64,000 bases of DNA from Pteria penguin (GCA_035048485.1 CM068592.1:29944001-30008000), one strand, 5' to 3'. Counted from the stretch's first letter, positions 17,401-28,671 are shown. The notes: generated by a model not told the origin, from the letters alone. Numbers and translations are program-made.

Positions 17401-18946
17401 TATCTTTTTCTTCATTTATGAGAAATTTATAATTTTAGGGGTGGGGGTGACCATATGTCCTTGGTCATGTTTTCCGGACTTTTTTTATTCAAGATCTTGA
17501 ATTGAAATTTGGTCTATAGCTTTATATCAAGTGGCGTCAGTACCAGTTCGAGTTTTGTTACGATTGATCACTTTTGACAGATTTATAGCCCTTGGACTTA
17601 TAAAATTTCAAGATTTTGAAAATTCATTAGAAATCTAATTTTTTGTAAAAACATTATGAAATTTATCATGAAACAAGTAAAATTTACCAACTTCCACATA
17701 TTTTACAGGTATTGATATCTTTTTCTTCATTTTTGAGAAATTTATTATTTTAGGAGGGGGTATTTAAGGGGGGGGGGGGGTTGTACTTAAAAAATTCAAG
17801 TTGTTTTTGGCAGGTCAAGTTCCATGATGGGTTGGATAGGACTATTTCTGCAGGAGTTATTGCCCTTGGACTTATTCCTATGATAAAATGCTATGAAACG
17901 CAATTAACTTTAGTAAACGTCAACTGTTATTCATGAAAATCATGCCAAATGCGAATTGATCCCGTCCGAATTAAGCGACGGGCGTATTATGCCACGCTAG
18001 GCGTTGCTCTTGTTAAACCCTACTCTATGTGGTTTGTTTGTTGGTAATCTTTAAAAGGGGGAGATATTAGTATTATAATCATATATCTATTTTCATAAAT
18101 CTTTTCCGCTCCTTAAGGTTTTCAATGGTAAATCGCTGCGGAAATTTATATTACTATGTATTTCCATATCTAACAATGCCCTTACATGTCACAACAATTA
18201 GTATTATGAAAGTATTTTACCGCAGCTGAGTTCTGAGATCTTTTGACAGTTAATGTACGGTACCGAAGCCACTAGGTGGGCATTTCCCTTGAGGTCTTCT
18301 AGCGTGGATAACCATGCGCATCCACATTCGTATCGTTTCCTTTTCTCCGCAATTGATACCGCTTTGCTAAAATATATAAAACACAAGTTTTATACATATG
18401 TTAGGTTGAATATTTATAAGTGCCATTTTTTGCTTACATGTAGAAAATTAATATCGACTGTTGCAGAATTTATCCATTACAAAGGATATTAGATTTTAGG
18501 TATTTATTACAGAACATTTCTGAAATTAATTGAGTTTTAAACTTTCTTGGACATAATTTGTAAAATCTACACCTCAATTATCACTAACCTTCTATCCGAA
18601 TTATTTTATTTTTCTCCGGTTTTTTTTTTCATTATTTTATTTTATTTTTTCTCCCCCTCCCCCAATAAAAATCAGATGGTGGTTTTCTTAAATTAACTTC
18701 GTAGGTTATCTAGACCTGTTCAATCATTCCATCTTATTCGAACTGATAACATTACCCTGTGACCTGATGGTTTCCTTTTGATTCTGAGGTCTTGCATTGC
18801 AACAGCATTGATATGCGTTGACAGTAAACATGACCGACATCCGGTAGTTGACACTGAGGGGAACAGAACAAATTCGCACTGTTTTGAGAAATTTCAGAAA
18901 AGCCACAGAATACTAAGTAGAACACAGATATTAATGAGATCCTCAT
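7503..18946 (-). CDS. Unrecognised single-pass membrane protein with duplicated W/F motif exons, 8 exons
   Basis: Exons 18946-18756, 18366-18221, 16079-15822, 14199-13606, 12853-12770, 12513-12482, 12020-11907 and 7727-7503 join in frame (1644 nt, 547 aa). Every donor is GT, every acceptor is AG, and all phases match. Seen: a signal peptide (1 to about 18); a head with eight cysteines (28-112) ending in a CxCxWL...C...C pattern that loosely recalls a leucine-rich-repeat C-cap; two related segments (about 116-175 and 212-275) sharing FN-x5-W[IV]-x2-F; a polar linker with many N-glycosylation sequons (NMT, NAT, NQT, NVS); one membrane span (about 452-471) after a basic KKKD...KRRK stretch; and a 74-aa polar tail. 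A surface receptor or adhesion role is inference from layout only. I know no family for it. An in-frame stop lies upstream of the chosen ATG. Confidence 0.75.
7728..9299. other. Last intron of the novel gene, mostly featureless
   Basis: AT-rich DNA. An AATAAA on the + strand at 7920-7925 could end GCNT transcripts. A short (ACTC)n/(AATC)n microsatellite occupies about 8940-9006. Confidence 0.5.
9300..11800 (+). repeat. 24-bp minisatellite, roughly 100 copies, 2.5 kb
   Basis: The unit is close to taggttataatctggctgta plus gggg. The array is divergent at its left edge (9300-9800) and homogeneous from about 9830. Because 24 is divisible by three, the + strand shows long frames of an 8-residue repeat (VGVGYNLA type). 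They lack gene context and are broken by one-base unit variants. The array sits wholly in the last intron of the - strand gene. Confidence 0.97.
11907..12020 (-). CDS. Novel membrane-protein gene, exon 7 (membrane span)
   Basis: Acceptor gctttcag|GTAAAA and donor AAG|gtacga, phase 0 at both ends, 38 residues. It starts with a Lys-rich segment, then KRRKPLYVF leading into about 20 hydrophobic residues and Cys-Val-Lys. Another - strand frame is also open here but has no hydrophobic span and does not match the phase of neighbouring exons. Confidence 0.78.
12482..12513 (-). CDS. Novel membrane-protein gene, exon 6 (micro-exon)
   Basis: 32-nt exon between acceptor caatttcag| and donor |gtgagagg. 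It completes Asp425 and adds GWTRIKDIGQ. Its existence is inferred from strong splice sites and from phase (2 in, 0 out), which exactly bridges exons 5 and 7. Confidence 0.65.
12770..12853 (-). CDS. Novel membrane-protein gene, exon 5
   Basis: 84 nt, phase 1-1, acceptor acattttag| and donor |gtaactt. It encodes 27 residues including YSFKDPSYFENIV, which resembles the FNLRDPNWVDQF core of the exon 4 motif. It may be a degenerate third motif unit. Confidence 0.72.
13459..13497 (+). repeat. (CT)n microsatellite
   Basis: CT run with one TT interruption, in intron 4 of the novel gene. Confidence 0.95.
13606..14199 (-). CDS. Novel membrane-protein gene, exon 4 (second motif unit plus glycosylated linker)
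   Basis: 594 nt, phase 1-1, acceptor tacttttcag| and donor |gtaagcat. Residues about 212-275 repeat the exon 3 motif: MHYEIYRNGSG, FNLRDPNWVDQF, then a Lys/Arg-rich helix-like stretch. The rest (about 280-396) is a polar linker with sequons NMT, NAT, NQT and NVS, consistent with an extracellular stalk. Confidence 0.78.
14409..14440 (+). repeat. Poly-T tract
   Basis: Uninterrupted T run in intron 3 of the novel gene, followed by TTTA repeats. Confidence 0.97.
15406..15690 (-). mobile_element. tRNA-derived SINE, family 1, copy 2
   Basis: Read on the - strand: a tRNA-like head at 15690 downward (GCCGGTGTGGCCTAGTGGAT, then GGTTCGACTCC), the family 1 body and an (AATC)n tail at 15406-15429. It lies in intron 3 of the novel gene in the same orientation. 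It is the most intact copy in the window. Confidence 0.9.
15822..16079 (-). CDS. Novel membrane-protein gene, exon 3 (first motif unit)
   Basis: 258 nt, phase 1-1, acceptor acgttgcag| and donor |gtacagtc. It encodes residues 114-198 with RYKANKT, LFNFTNQGWIKDFWKVL and a basic helix-like stretch. It aligns without gaps to exon 4 over roughly 45 residues from FN to the MK pair. Sequons are NKT and NFT. Confidence 0.77.
16421..18015 (+). mobile_element. Dispersed element containing four tandem 325-bp units
   Basis: The ends carry matching short hairpins: cccgtcattagacggg at about 16432-16447 and cccgtccgaattaagcgacggg at about 17968-17989, each beside a cgtattatg-type border. Inside are four head-to-tail units starting at gttttccgga, at 16495, 16821, 17146 and 17469 (spacing 326, 325, 323). 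Each unit contains the same gcggcgtcagtaccag and cctacttttgacgg segments with few differences, apart from the decayed fourth unit. No coding frame survives. It lies in intron 2 of the novel gene. Confidence 0.75.
18221..18366 (-). CDS. Novel membrane-protein gene, exon 2 (second half of cysteine-rich head)
   Basis: 146 nt, acceptor atattttag| and donor |gtaaaata. Its first base completes Gly64 and its last base starts Glu113. Residues 65-112 include ECGCAWLSTLEDL and NCQKISELSC, four cysteines in a CxC...C...C arrangement. Confidence 0.72.
18756..18946 (-). CDS. Novel membrane-protein gene, exon 1 (signal peptide and start of head)
   Basis: The ATG at 18946-18944 is followed by a hydrophobic leader (ISLISVFYLVFCGFS) and four cysteines (28, 32, 42, 51). 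The donor |gtaatgtt leaves phase 2. TGA lies in frame upstream, so this is the first available Met in its frame. A pyrimidine-rich AG just before it could be the acceptor of a 5' untranslated exon. Confidence 0.7.
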
Positions 18947-19679
18947 GATAGTTAACCAGTTGACTGAATGTACTTCATCTTGATGTCCTCATTTTATTGA
19001 ATCTAGAAAAAGAAAAATGAAAAGGTATGAGACTCGACATATTTTGTTAAATACTTGCGTAGCATATTCTTAGAAAATTATACAACGGCTGTAATGTTTG
19101 AAGAGAAACATACAATAAATATATTGGAATCCAAGCTTCAGTATGAAACAAAAGTACACTTACTTTGTGTCCTCCATCTTGTTTACAGCAACGTTACGTT
19201 GACGTAGTTGTGACGTTGGAAAAATCACGAGATAGACATTGTGACGTCATGACAATTTATACAATGGAGCAAATGTAAAGCAGTGATGGATTTACAGGAA
19301 ATTAATGGTGAGGCGGTCTAGACTGGTCTAGAGGTGGTCCCAGTTTTGACCTAATATATTAATTGTTATAAGTTAAATTATTCTTAATAAGGACTACTAC
19401 TAATATGTTTGCTACCGGAGCCCTTCTATTCTTTCCGATTAATAACTGAGAAGGCTAATCTGCTAAAATCTATGTACGCTAAAAGCTTCCACAAAAAAGA
19501 TAACCAAAATAAACCTTATTATTTAGACTTGTCAAACCGAATAACTTACTTGAATAACTTACTTTTTCCAAGGACTTTTTTCTTCTTCTTCCATTACAAA
19601 ATGTACTCATAAATGAGTCATACTTCATGTGGCAGTCAAGATAAAAGCCGCAGAAGGCAGTCAATTCCCCCCCAAATGA
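18947..19679. other. Presumed 5' flank of the novel gene, nothing recognised
   Basis: AT-rich intergenic DNA. It may hold the promoter or first untranslated exon of the - strand gene, but no motif decides this. Confidence 0.4.
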
Positions 19680-20802
19680 TAATAATAATTTAATAATAAA
19701 AAAGCAAGGGAGCCCCTTTTCGCGTTTAAAGACTAGTTAAAGACTGTTAATAGAATGTTGGGTATTGATAGTAAGGATTTTAATGTTAGATGAGAGGGGA
19801 GCCCCTTTTCGCGTTACGCTAGTTATATAATTAGAAGGCTCCTGTTATAGACAGTGGTGCATGAGTGAGGTACATGTAGGAAGTTTTGTGTGTGCTCGGG
19901 TTTATTAGGTTTATGGGTCTGGACCCCTTTCGCGTTACGCTAGATAGAAGGCCCGGTTAGTTGTGTGAAAAGGTCAGGGTGTTACAATTAAAACAATAAA
20001 ATCTTAATTCCTCACTCTGTACTAAACTGAGCTGGTGGTAAGTTGCTGAGTGCTGTTCGGTACTCCTCCAAAGAACTGGATGATGTTACTGATGATGGTA
20101 GTTTATTCCAATCCCTGATGGTGCGTGGGAAGAAAGAGAACCGGTATACATCCCTCCTTGTTGTTGGTATTCGGATGGTGTGCTTTCCCCTGGTTCTGAT
20201 GTCGGTCTGGATGAGATACTGCTCTACTGGGATTGCCAGCCATTAGGTTGTGCTGGATCTTGAAAAAACAGTAGAAGGCGGATCCTTAATCTTCTTATCT
20301 GTAGTGGTTCCCATCCTAACGAGTTGACCATGTTGGTGACACTGCCTGGTGTCCTGTCCCAGTAATTTCTTGTGGCAAAACGTGCAGCTCTTCGTTGGAC
20401 TTTCTCTATCTGGTTGATCTGTCCGGTGGAGTGTGGGTCCCAGATAGAGGCAACATATTCCAGGGTTGACCCGTGCTGTTGTTCTGCATCCTCTAGAGGT
20501 TTCGTTGGAGAAAGTCCAGGGTCCTGTTTGCCTTGGCTGTAATGGCATTAATATGCGTTTTCAATTGTAGATCGTTGCTAATCGTAACACCCAAGTACTT
20601 GCTGGAGTCAACAACTTCTAACTGATGGTTGTGTAGACTGTAGTTTGCTGGTATAGTCTTCCTTTTAGAGGCTACTTGAATCACCACACACTTCTCTAGA
20701 TGGAAGGACATCTGCCACGTTTTTTTCCCATTCCTCAAGTGTTTATAGGTCCTTCTGCAGCATGACGCTATCCTCTTCGCTGTTGATCCTGCGATATAGT
20801 TA

Positions 20803-21627
20803 GGGGTTACCATGCGAGTGTTTTACAAAAACTGACAGGGTATCGGCGAATACCCTGTCAGAAATTGAGTTTCACTGCGAGGCGTTAGTCGAGCTGTAAA
20901 CCACAAGCATGGTAACCCCATTCTAATGCATTTAACAAAATAATTACAACTAGAAGCACAAAGTTATGGCTTTCCATCTACTGTCCGCGTCACTCACTCT
21001 GGAAACTGGAAAATCTGGATTTTCAGTTATTCATCTTCAGAATAATTTCTAAAAGGCAAAACTATTCGATAGATCTTGTTTAGTCGTAACTTTTGGTGTA
21101 TGCTATATGTTTGTATGAAGAAGCGTTCATATTTTATAGAAAAAAAATCAATTTTAGATAGGGCGATTTCCATGTTAAATTTTGACGTGACGTCGCCAAG
21201 TTTCCCATAGACTCAATGGTAAACAATCAGTGACGTCATGTCAAAATTAACATAGAAAACGCCCTATCTAAAATGAGTTTTTCCCTATAAAATACGAATG
21301 CTTCTTCGTAGAAACATATAAAATACTCCAAAAGTTACGACTAAACAATATCTGTCGATTGATATGAATTTTGTAAAACTATTTTAAAGATAAATAAGTG
21401 AAAATCCAGATTTTTCGGTTTACAGAGTGAGTGGCGCGGACAGTAAGCCAATTCGCTAATCACAGTCATATCAGAAACTGCAGGGTATCGTGACGTCACA
21501 AATCAGAAACTGCAGGGTATCGTGACGTCATATCACAAACTGCAAGGGTATCCTGAGTGAGTACCCTTGCAGTTTTTAAATCGGACAGCCAATGAGATCG
21601 CGTGTTACAAACAAAATGCATTAGAAT
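20803..21627. mobile_element. Nested insertion complex splitting the LINE reverse transcriptase
   Basis: The insertion separates LINE sequence ending in the FADDCL codons from sequence resuming with YRRINSEED-type codons. Its left part is a small inverted repeat (ggggttaccatgc at 20803-20815 and its complement at 20907-20919) around a hairpin (ctgacagggta / taccctgtcag). The rest is flanked by attctaatgcattt (20920-20933) and its complement (21614-21627). The right part holds another hairpin (ctgcaagggta / tacccttgcag) and two direct cagggtatcgtgacgtca repeats. The foldback element at 20981-21443 sits inside. Confidence 0.75.
20981..21443 (+). mobile_element. Foldback (long inverted repeat) MITE, copy 1
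   Basis: 463 bp flanked by TA on both sides. Terminal sequence is ctgtccgcg...actcactct and its complement, and arms of about 200 bp are largely complementary. The centre carries gacgtgacgtc / gacgtcatgtc around tcccatagactcaatgg. There is no coding capacity. The TA flank and inverted ends suggest mobilisation by a Tc1/mariner-type transposase (inference). A second copy in the reverse orientation lies at 52559-53019. Confidence 0.88.
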
Positions 21628-22173
21628 AGGCAATCGTCTGCAAACAATCGGGCCTCTGACTGGGTAACTTCTGGGAGGTCGTTGATAAAGGTCAGGAATA
21701 GTAATGGTCCAAGTACGGTTCCTTGTGGCACTCTTGATAACACATCTGCACTTGTTGAAGTATGACCATCAAGTAAGACTTGCTGTTGTCTGTTGTTGAG
21801 GAAGTCTTTGATCCAAAGCAGGGTGTTGTCTGTTGTTGAGGAAGTCCTTGATCCAAAGCAGGGTGTTGTCTCGATATCCATAGTAGTCTAGCTTATGTAG
21901 TAATCTCTGGTGAGGGACCTTGTCGAAGGCTTTGGAGAAATTGACTTGGCTTCGCTGGTCCCGGTCCAAAGAGCGGGCAATGCTGTCTACTGTGGTGGCT
22001 AGTTGTGTCACACAGGAACGTTTGGATCTGAAGCTGATTGTTGGTAATGATGGAGTGTTGGTCAAAGTGGTCTATATCCTGGCTGTAAATGATGTGCTCC
22101 AGTGGCTAACACGAGATCGATGTCAGGGAAACTGGTCTGTAGTTCGAGGCCTGGTGTTTGTCTCTTTTCTTGA

Positions 22174-25100
22174 ATCACAGTATTCACTACAGGCTTCCTT
22201 TACAATGAGAAAAAAATTGATTAGAACACATGGAATATTATGTCCGGGTTAATCACAGAATTGACTTCAGGCCTGCTTTACAATGGGAAAAACATTGATA
22301 AGAACACATGGAATATTATGTCCGGGTTAATCACAGAATTCACTTCAGGTCTGTTTTATAATAAGAAAAACATTGATAAGAACACATGGAATATTATGTC
22401 CGGGTTAATCACAGAATTCACTGCAGGCCTGCTTTACAATAAGGAAAACATTCATAAGAACACATGGAATATTATGTCCGGGTTAATCACAGAATTCAGG
22501 GCAGGCCTGCTTTACAATAAGAAAAACATTGATAAGAAAACATGGAATATTATGGCCGGTTTAATCACAGAATTCACTTCAGGCCTGCTTTACAATAAGA
22601 AAAACATTGATAAGAACACATGGAATATTATGGCCGGGTTAATCACAAAATTCACTTCAGGCCTGCTTTACAATAAGAAAAACATTGATAAGAACACATG
22701 GAATATTATGTCCGGGTTAATCACAGAATTCACTGCAGGCCTGCTTTACAATAACAAAAACATTGATAAGAACACATGGAATATTATGTCCGGGTTAATC
22801 ACAGAATTCACTGCAGGCCTGCTTTACAATAAGAAAAACATTGATAAGAACACATGGAATATTATGTCCGGGTTAATCACAGAATTCACTTCAGGCCTGC
22901 TTTACAATGAGAAAAACATTGATAAGAACACATGGAATATTATGTTCGGTTTAATCACAGAATTCACTTCAGGCCTGCTTTACAATAAACAAAAACATTG
23001 ATAAGAACACATGGAATATTATGTTCGGTTTAATCACAGAATTCACTTCAGGCCTGCTTTACAATAAGCAAAACATTGATAAGAACACATGGAATATTAT
23101 GTCCGGGTTAATCACAGAATTCACTTCAGGCCTGCTTTACAATGAGAAAAACATTGATAAGAACACATGGAATATTATGTCCGGGTTAATCACAGAATTC
23201 ACTTCAGGCCTGCTTTACAATAAGAAAAACATTGATAAGAACACATGGAATATTATGGCCGGGTTGATCACAGAATTCACTTCAGGCCTGCTTTACAATG
23301 AGAAAAACATTGATAAGAACACATGGAATATTATGTTCGGTTTAATCAAAGAATTCACTACAGGCCTGCTTTACAATAAGAAAAACATTGATAAGAACAC
23401 ATGGAATAGTATGTCCGGGTTAATCACAGAATTCACTACAGGCCTGCTTTACAATGAAAAAAATATTGATAAGAACACATGGAATATTATGTCCGGGTTA
23501 ATCACAGAATTCACTACAGGCTTCCTTTACAATAAGAAAAACATTGATAAGAACACATGGAATATTATGGCCGGGTTAATCACAGAATTCACTTCAGGCC
23601 TGCTTTACAATAAGGAAAACATTGATAAGAACACATGGAATATTATGTCCGGGTGATCACAGAATTCACTGCAGGCCTCCTTACAATAAGAAAAACATTG
23701 ATAAGAACACATGGAATATTATGGCCGGGTTAATCACAGAATTCACTTCAGGCCTCTTTACAATAAGAAAAACATTGATAAGAACACATGGAATATTATG
23801 TCCGGGTTAATCACAGAATTCAGTGCAGGCCTGCTTTACAATAAGAAAAACATTGATAAGAACACATGGAATATTATGGCCGGTTTAATCACAGAATTCA
23901 CTTCAGGCCTGCTTTACAATAAGAAAAACATTGATAAGAACACATGGAATATTATGTCCGGGTTAATCACAGAATTAACTGCAGGCCTGATTTACAATGA
24001 GAAAAGCATTGATAAGAACACATGGAATATTATGTCCGGGTTAATCACAGAATTCACTTCAGGCCTGCTTTACAATAAGCAAAACATTGATAAGAACACA
24101 TGGAATATTATGGCCGGGTTGATCACAGAATTCACTTCAGGCCTGCTTTACAATGAGAAAAACATTGATAAGAACACATGGAATATTATGGCCGGGTTAA
24201 TCACAGAATTCACTTCAGGCCTGCTTTACAATAAGAAAAACATTGATAAGAACACATGGAATATTATGTCCGGGTTAATCACAGAATTCACTACAGGCCT
24301 GCTTTACAATGAAAAAAATATTGATAAGAACACATGGAATATTATGTCCGGGTTAATCACAGAATTCACTACAGGCTTCCTTTACAATAAGAAAAACATT
24401 GATAAGAACACATGGAATATTATGTCCGGGTTAATCACAGAATTCACTGCAGGCCTGCTTTACAATAAGGAAAACATTGATAAGAACACATGGAATATTA
24501 TGTCCGGGTGATCACAGAATTCACTGCAGGCCTGCTTTACAATAAGAAAAACATTGATAAGAACAAATGGAATATTATGGCCGGGTTAATCACAGAATTC
24601 ACTTCAGGCATGCTTTACAATAAGGAAAACATTGATAAGAACACATGGAATATTATGTCCGGGTGATCACAGAATTCACTGCAGGCCTGCTTTACAATAA
24701 GAAAAACATTGATAAGAACACATGGAATATTATGGCCGGGTTAATCACAGAATTCACTACAGGCCTGCTTTACAATGACAAAAACATTGATAAGAACTCA
24801 TGGAATATTATGGCCGGGTTAATCACAGAATTCACTACAGGCCTGCTTTGCAATGAGAAAAAAATTGTTAAGGACACATGGAATATTATGGCCGGGTTAA
24901 TCACAGAATTCACTTCAGGCCTGCTTTACAATAAGAAAAACATTGATAAGAACACATGGAATATTATGGCCGGGTTAATCACAGAATTCACTACAGGCCT
25001 GCTTTACAATGACAAAAACATTGATAAGAACACATGGAATATTATGTCCGGGTTGATCACAGAATTAACTGCAGGCCTGCTTTACAATGAGAAAAGCATT

Positions 25101-27125
25101 GATAAGAACACATGGAATATTATGTCCAGGTTAATCACAGAATTCACTTCAGGCCTGCTTTACAATAAGAAAAACATTGATAAGAACACATTGGATATTA
25201 TGTCCGGGTTAATCACAGAATTCACTCCAGGCCTGCTTTACAATAAGAAAAACATTGATAAGAACACATGGAATATTATGTCCGGGTTAATCACAGAATT
25301 AACTGCAGGTCTGCTTTACAATGAGAAAAGCATTGATAAGAACACATGGAATATTATGTCCGGGTTAATCACAGAATTCACTTCAGGCCTGTTTTACAAT
25401 AAGAAAAACATTGATAAGAACAAATGGAATATTATGGCCGGGTTGATCACAGAATTCACTTCAGGCCTGCTTTACAATGAGAAAAACATTGATAAGAACA
25501 CATGGAATATTATGGCCGGGTTAATCACAGAATTCACTTCAGGCCTGCTTTACAATAAGAAAAACATTGATAAGAACACATGGAATATTATGTCCGGGTT
25601 AATCACAGAATTCACTACAGGCCTGCTTTACAATGAAAAAAATATTGATAAGAACACATGGAATATTATGTCTGGGTTAATCACAGAATTCACTACAGGC
25701 TTCCTTTACAATAAGAAAAACATTGATAAGAACACATGGAATATTATGTCCGGGTTAATCACAGAATTCACTGCAGGCCTGCTTTACAATAAGGAAAACA
25801 TTGATAAGAACACATGGAATATTATGTCCGGGTGATCACAGAATTCACTGCAGGCCTGCTTTACAATAAGAAAAACATTGATAAGAACAAATGGAATATT
25901 ATGGCCGGGTTAATCACAGAATTCACTTCAGGCATGCTTTACAATAAGGAAAACATTGATAAGAACACATGGAATATTATGTCCGGGTGATCACAGAATT
26001 CACTGCAGGCCTGCTTTACAATAAGAAAAACATTGATAAGAACACATGGAATATTATGGCCGGGTTAATCACAGAATTCACTTCAGGCCTGCTTTACAAT
26101 AAGAAAAACATTGATAAGAACACATGGAATATTATGGCCGGGTTAATCACAGAATTCACTTCAGGCCTGCTTTACAATGAGAAAAACATTGATAAGAACA
26201 CATGGAATATTATGTCCCGGCTAATCACGGAATTCACTTCAGGCCTGCTTTACAATAACAAAAACCTTGATAAGAACACATGGAATATTATGGCCGGGTT
26301 AATCACAGAATTCACTACAGGCCTGCTTTACAATGACAAAAACATTGATAAGAACACATGGAATATTATGTCCGGGTTGATCACAGAATTAACTGCAGGC
26401 CTGCTTTACAATGAGAAAAGCATTGATAAGAACACATGGAATATTATGTCCAGGTTAATCACAGAATTCACTTCAGGCCTGCTTTACAATAAGAAAAACA
26501 TTGATAAGAACACATTGGATATTATGTCCGGGTTAATCACAGAATTCACTCCAGGCCTGCTTTACAATAAGAAAAACATTGATAAGAACACATGGAATAT
26601 TATGTCCGGGTTAATCACAGAATTAACTGCAGGCCTGCTTTACAATGAGAAAAGCATTGATAAGAACACATGGAATATTATGTCCGGGTTAATCACAGAA
26701 TTCACTTCAGGCCTGTTTTACAATAAGAAAAACATTGATAAGAACACATGGAATATTATGTCCGGGTTAATCACAGAATTCACTTCAGGCCTGCTTTACA
26801 ATAAGAAAAACATTGATAAGAACACATTGGATATTATGTCCGGATTAATCACAGAATTCAAGGGCAGGCCTGCTTTACAATAAGAAAAACATTGATAAGA
26901 ACACATGGAATATTATGGCCGGGTTAATCACAGAATTCACTTCAGGCCTGCTTTACAATGAGAAAAACATTGATAAGAACACATGGAATATTATGGCCGG
27001 GTTAATCACAGACTTCAGTGCAGGCCTGCTTTACAATAAGAAAAACATTGATAAGAATACATGGAATATTATGGCCGGGTTAATCACAGAATTCACTTAA
27101 TCCATGCTTTACAATTAGAAAAAAA
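22174..27125 (+). repeat. 78-bp satellite array, about 63 units, with a 1324-bp higher-order repeat
   Basis: The unit runs from ggcctgctttacaata through cattgataagaacacatgg and gtccgggttaatcacag to aattcacttca. Most units hold GAATTC and AGGCCT sites. As 78 is 26 codons, long + strand frames persist (up to 396 residues of a 26-residue repeat with core TWNIMSGLITEF), ended by single-base deletions such as gggtgatcac for gggttaatcac. Marked variants recur exactly 1324 bp apart (24502/25826 and 25046/26370), so a block of 17 units was duplicated. The array abuts the broken LINE on its left. Confidence 0.98.
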
Positions 27126-28184
27126 AAATTGAACTGTTCTATGCACATTATGAAATGCCAGTTGTTTTAAGAAAATGGGATTTATGGGATGTAATATGTA
27201 ACATCACTACACGTTGCCGTCAGTCTGAATATTTTCCATATGTTTTATATTCGAGTTGTTTTTCTTACCGTATAGTAATACATGTATAGATTTTCATTGA
27301 TTTTCATAATAAGGCTTGTAATGCTTTATTCACTGTTTAAAACGCTGTGGGTACGGGCAATTAAACCAATGATATCGATGAAGGTCAGCAATATGCGGGG
27401 ATCTAATCTTTGTATGGGAGGATATGCGGTCGAAGTGTGTGAAATATTTCGACTTTGTGAGATATGAATACATCTAACATAAAATTACGTCAAATCTAAC
27501 TCACCCTGTGTCGAGCGTAACGTTGCACAGTTTTCATGTGCATACGATTTTGAGCAGGCCTCGTTAAATGGTCACATGAAAACACTTGACAAAAATAAAA
27601 TCAGAAATTTGATCAAGTGAGCGCACAAACCGTTCATGGGTTTAGGGTTACAAACCGAGTAGCAATCAAGAAGTGTAATAAAGTGGTATTTAAGTAATCT
27701 TTACACGTCAAACGAATCTCTAGAGGAATCTCCTTCTGTAATCCTTCGAGAGGGTCATGGTTTGAAAATATGCAATTGAAAATAAGACTTCGAGAAGACT
27801 AAGGTGTTGAATATTAAAACATACTCATTAACAAATTGACCTAAAAGTAAGAGTCTAAGAACCAAGCCAAGTACAGAGCTATGTATGAGGGAGGTACTCC
27901 GTAGTTTTGGTAAATTAATTTTTTTTTCACTGTACATTTGAAAGGGAAAGGAAAAGACATTAGACTTAGCTGCAGGGCAGACGTAACCTAGGAGATGTAC
28001 AAGAAATGCAATATATGCATTGACATTACATAATATTGATTGTACGACAGATACTGGCTTAGGGCGGTCAATTAAGTAACAAACGGTACTCATTTGGTGT
28101 AGTTAAAAGGTTTACGGGCCCACTTTCCGATTCATCGCAAATGCAGTACAATGACGGGACACACAATTTAGATTTCTTAATAAC
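27126..28184. other. Intergenic DNA, nothing recognised
   Basis: No coding, RNA or repeat signature was found between the satellite and the short tandem repeat. Confidence 0.45.
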
Positions 28185-28335
28185 ACTCCATATAGAGAAA
28201 AAGGATCAACGGGTATCACACATTTTAAATATGTAAATAATCCTCCATATAAAGAAAAAAGATCAACGAGTATCACACATTTTAAATATGTAAATAATCC
28301 TCTATATAGAGAAAAAGGAATAAAAAGTATCTCAA
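28185..28335 (+). repeat. Short tandem repeat, period 57 bp, about 2.5 units
   Basis: gatcaacg...gtatcacacattttaaatatgtaaataatcctc recurs at 28204 and 28261 with a degraded third unit. Confidence 0.85.
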
Positions 28336-28671
28336 GTTGAGAGGTCATAAAAATATATTAACACATATAGTAAGGTAACGTAATATTATGATATCAAAAT
28401 ATACAGAGCGATATCAACATGGGGTAACAGTGCTCCGCTGGTCTGGAAGCGAGCTCAGACCCTTGATCTATAGGAGTCCTGACTAACAGAGGGGATGAGG
28501 ATCGGAACCATGTCTCCTCTGAAAAGTTTTAGACCAGGCCCGTCATGGAGTCCCAACGCCTTGTCAGAGTGCAACGCTTAATGGAAAATCTGTATAATGC
28601 TGTATAAGTATCCGATACAAGAAGGATAGTTTAAGCGATGAACTTTTGGTCATATTGTCAATGTAGAAGAC

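Larger units (their letters stand above)
19680..22173 (-). pseudogene. 5'-truncated non-LTR retrotransposon (LINE) with broken reverse transcriptase
   Basis: - strand frames spell a reverse transcriptase in order: SNYRPVSLTSIS-like (about 22145-22100), FSKAFDKVPHQRLL (about 21940-21900), PQGTVLGPLLFLTFINDLP (about 21725-21665), FADDC (about 21635), then DSSKYLGVTISNDLQLKTHI (about 20610-20550) and the CR1/Jockey-like C-terminal motif RTPGSVTNMVNSLGWEPL. A 60-bp internal duplication disrupts the region around 21790-21880. An 825-bp nested insertion (20803-21627) separates FADDC from the next residues. The 3' region has three cgcgaaaaggggctcc-type repeats and an (ATT)-rich tail near 19680. The 5' part is cut off at the satellite. 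Confidence 0.88.

Noticed and set aside
22240..27100. Long frames of 200-396 residues as a repeat-protein gene
   Set aside because: The frame persists only because the 78-bp unit is a multiple of three. It is broken by one-base deletions and has no promoter, splice or leader context.
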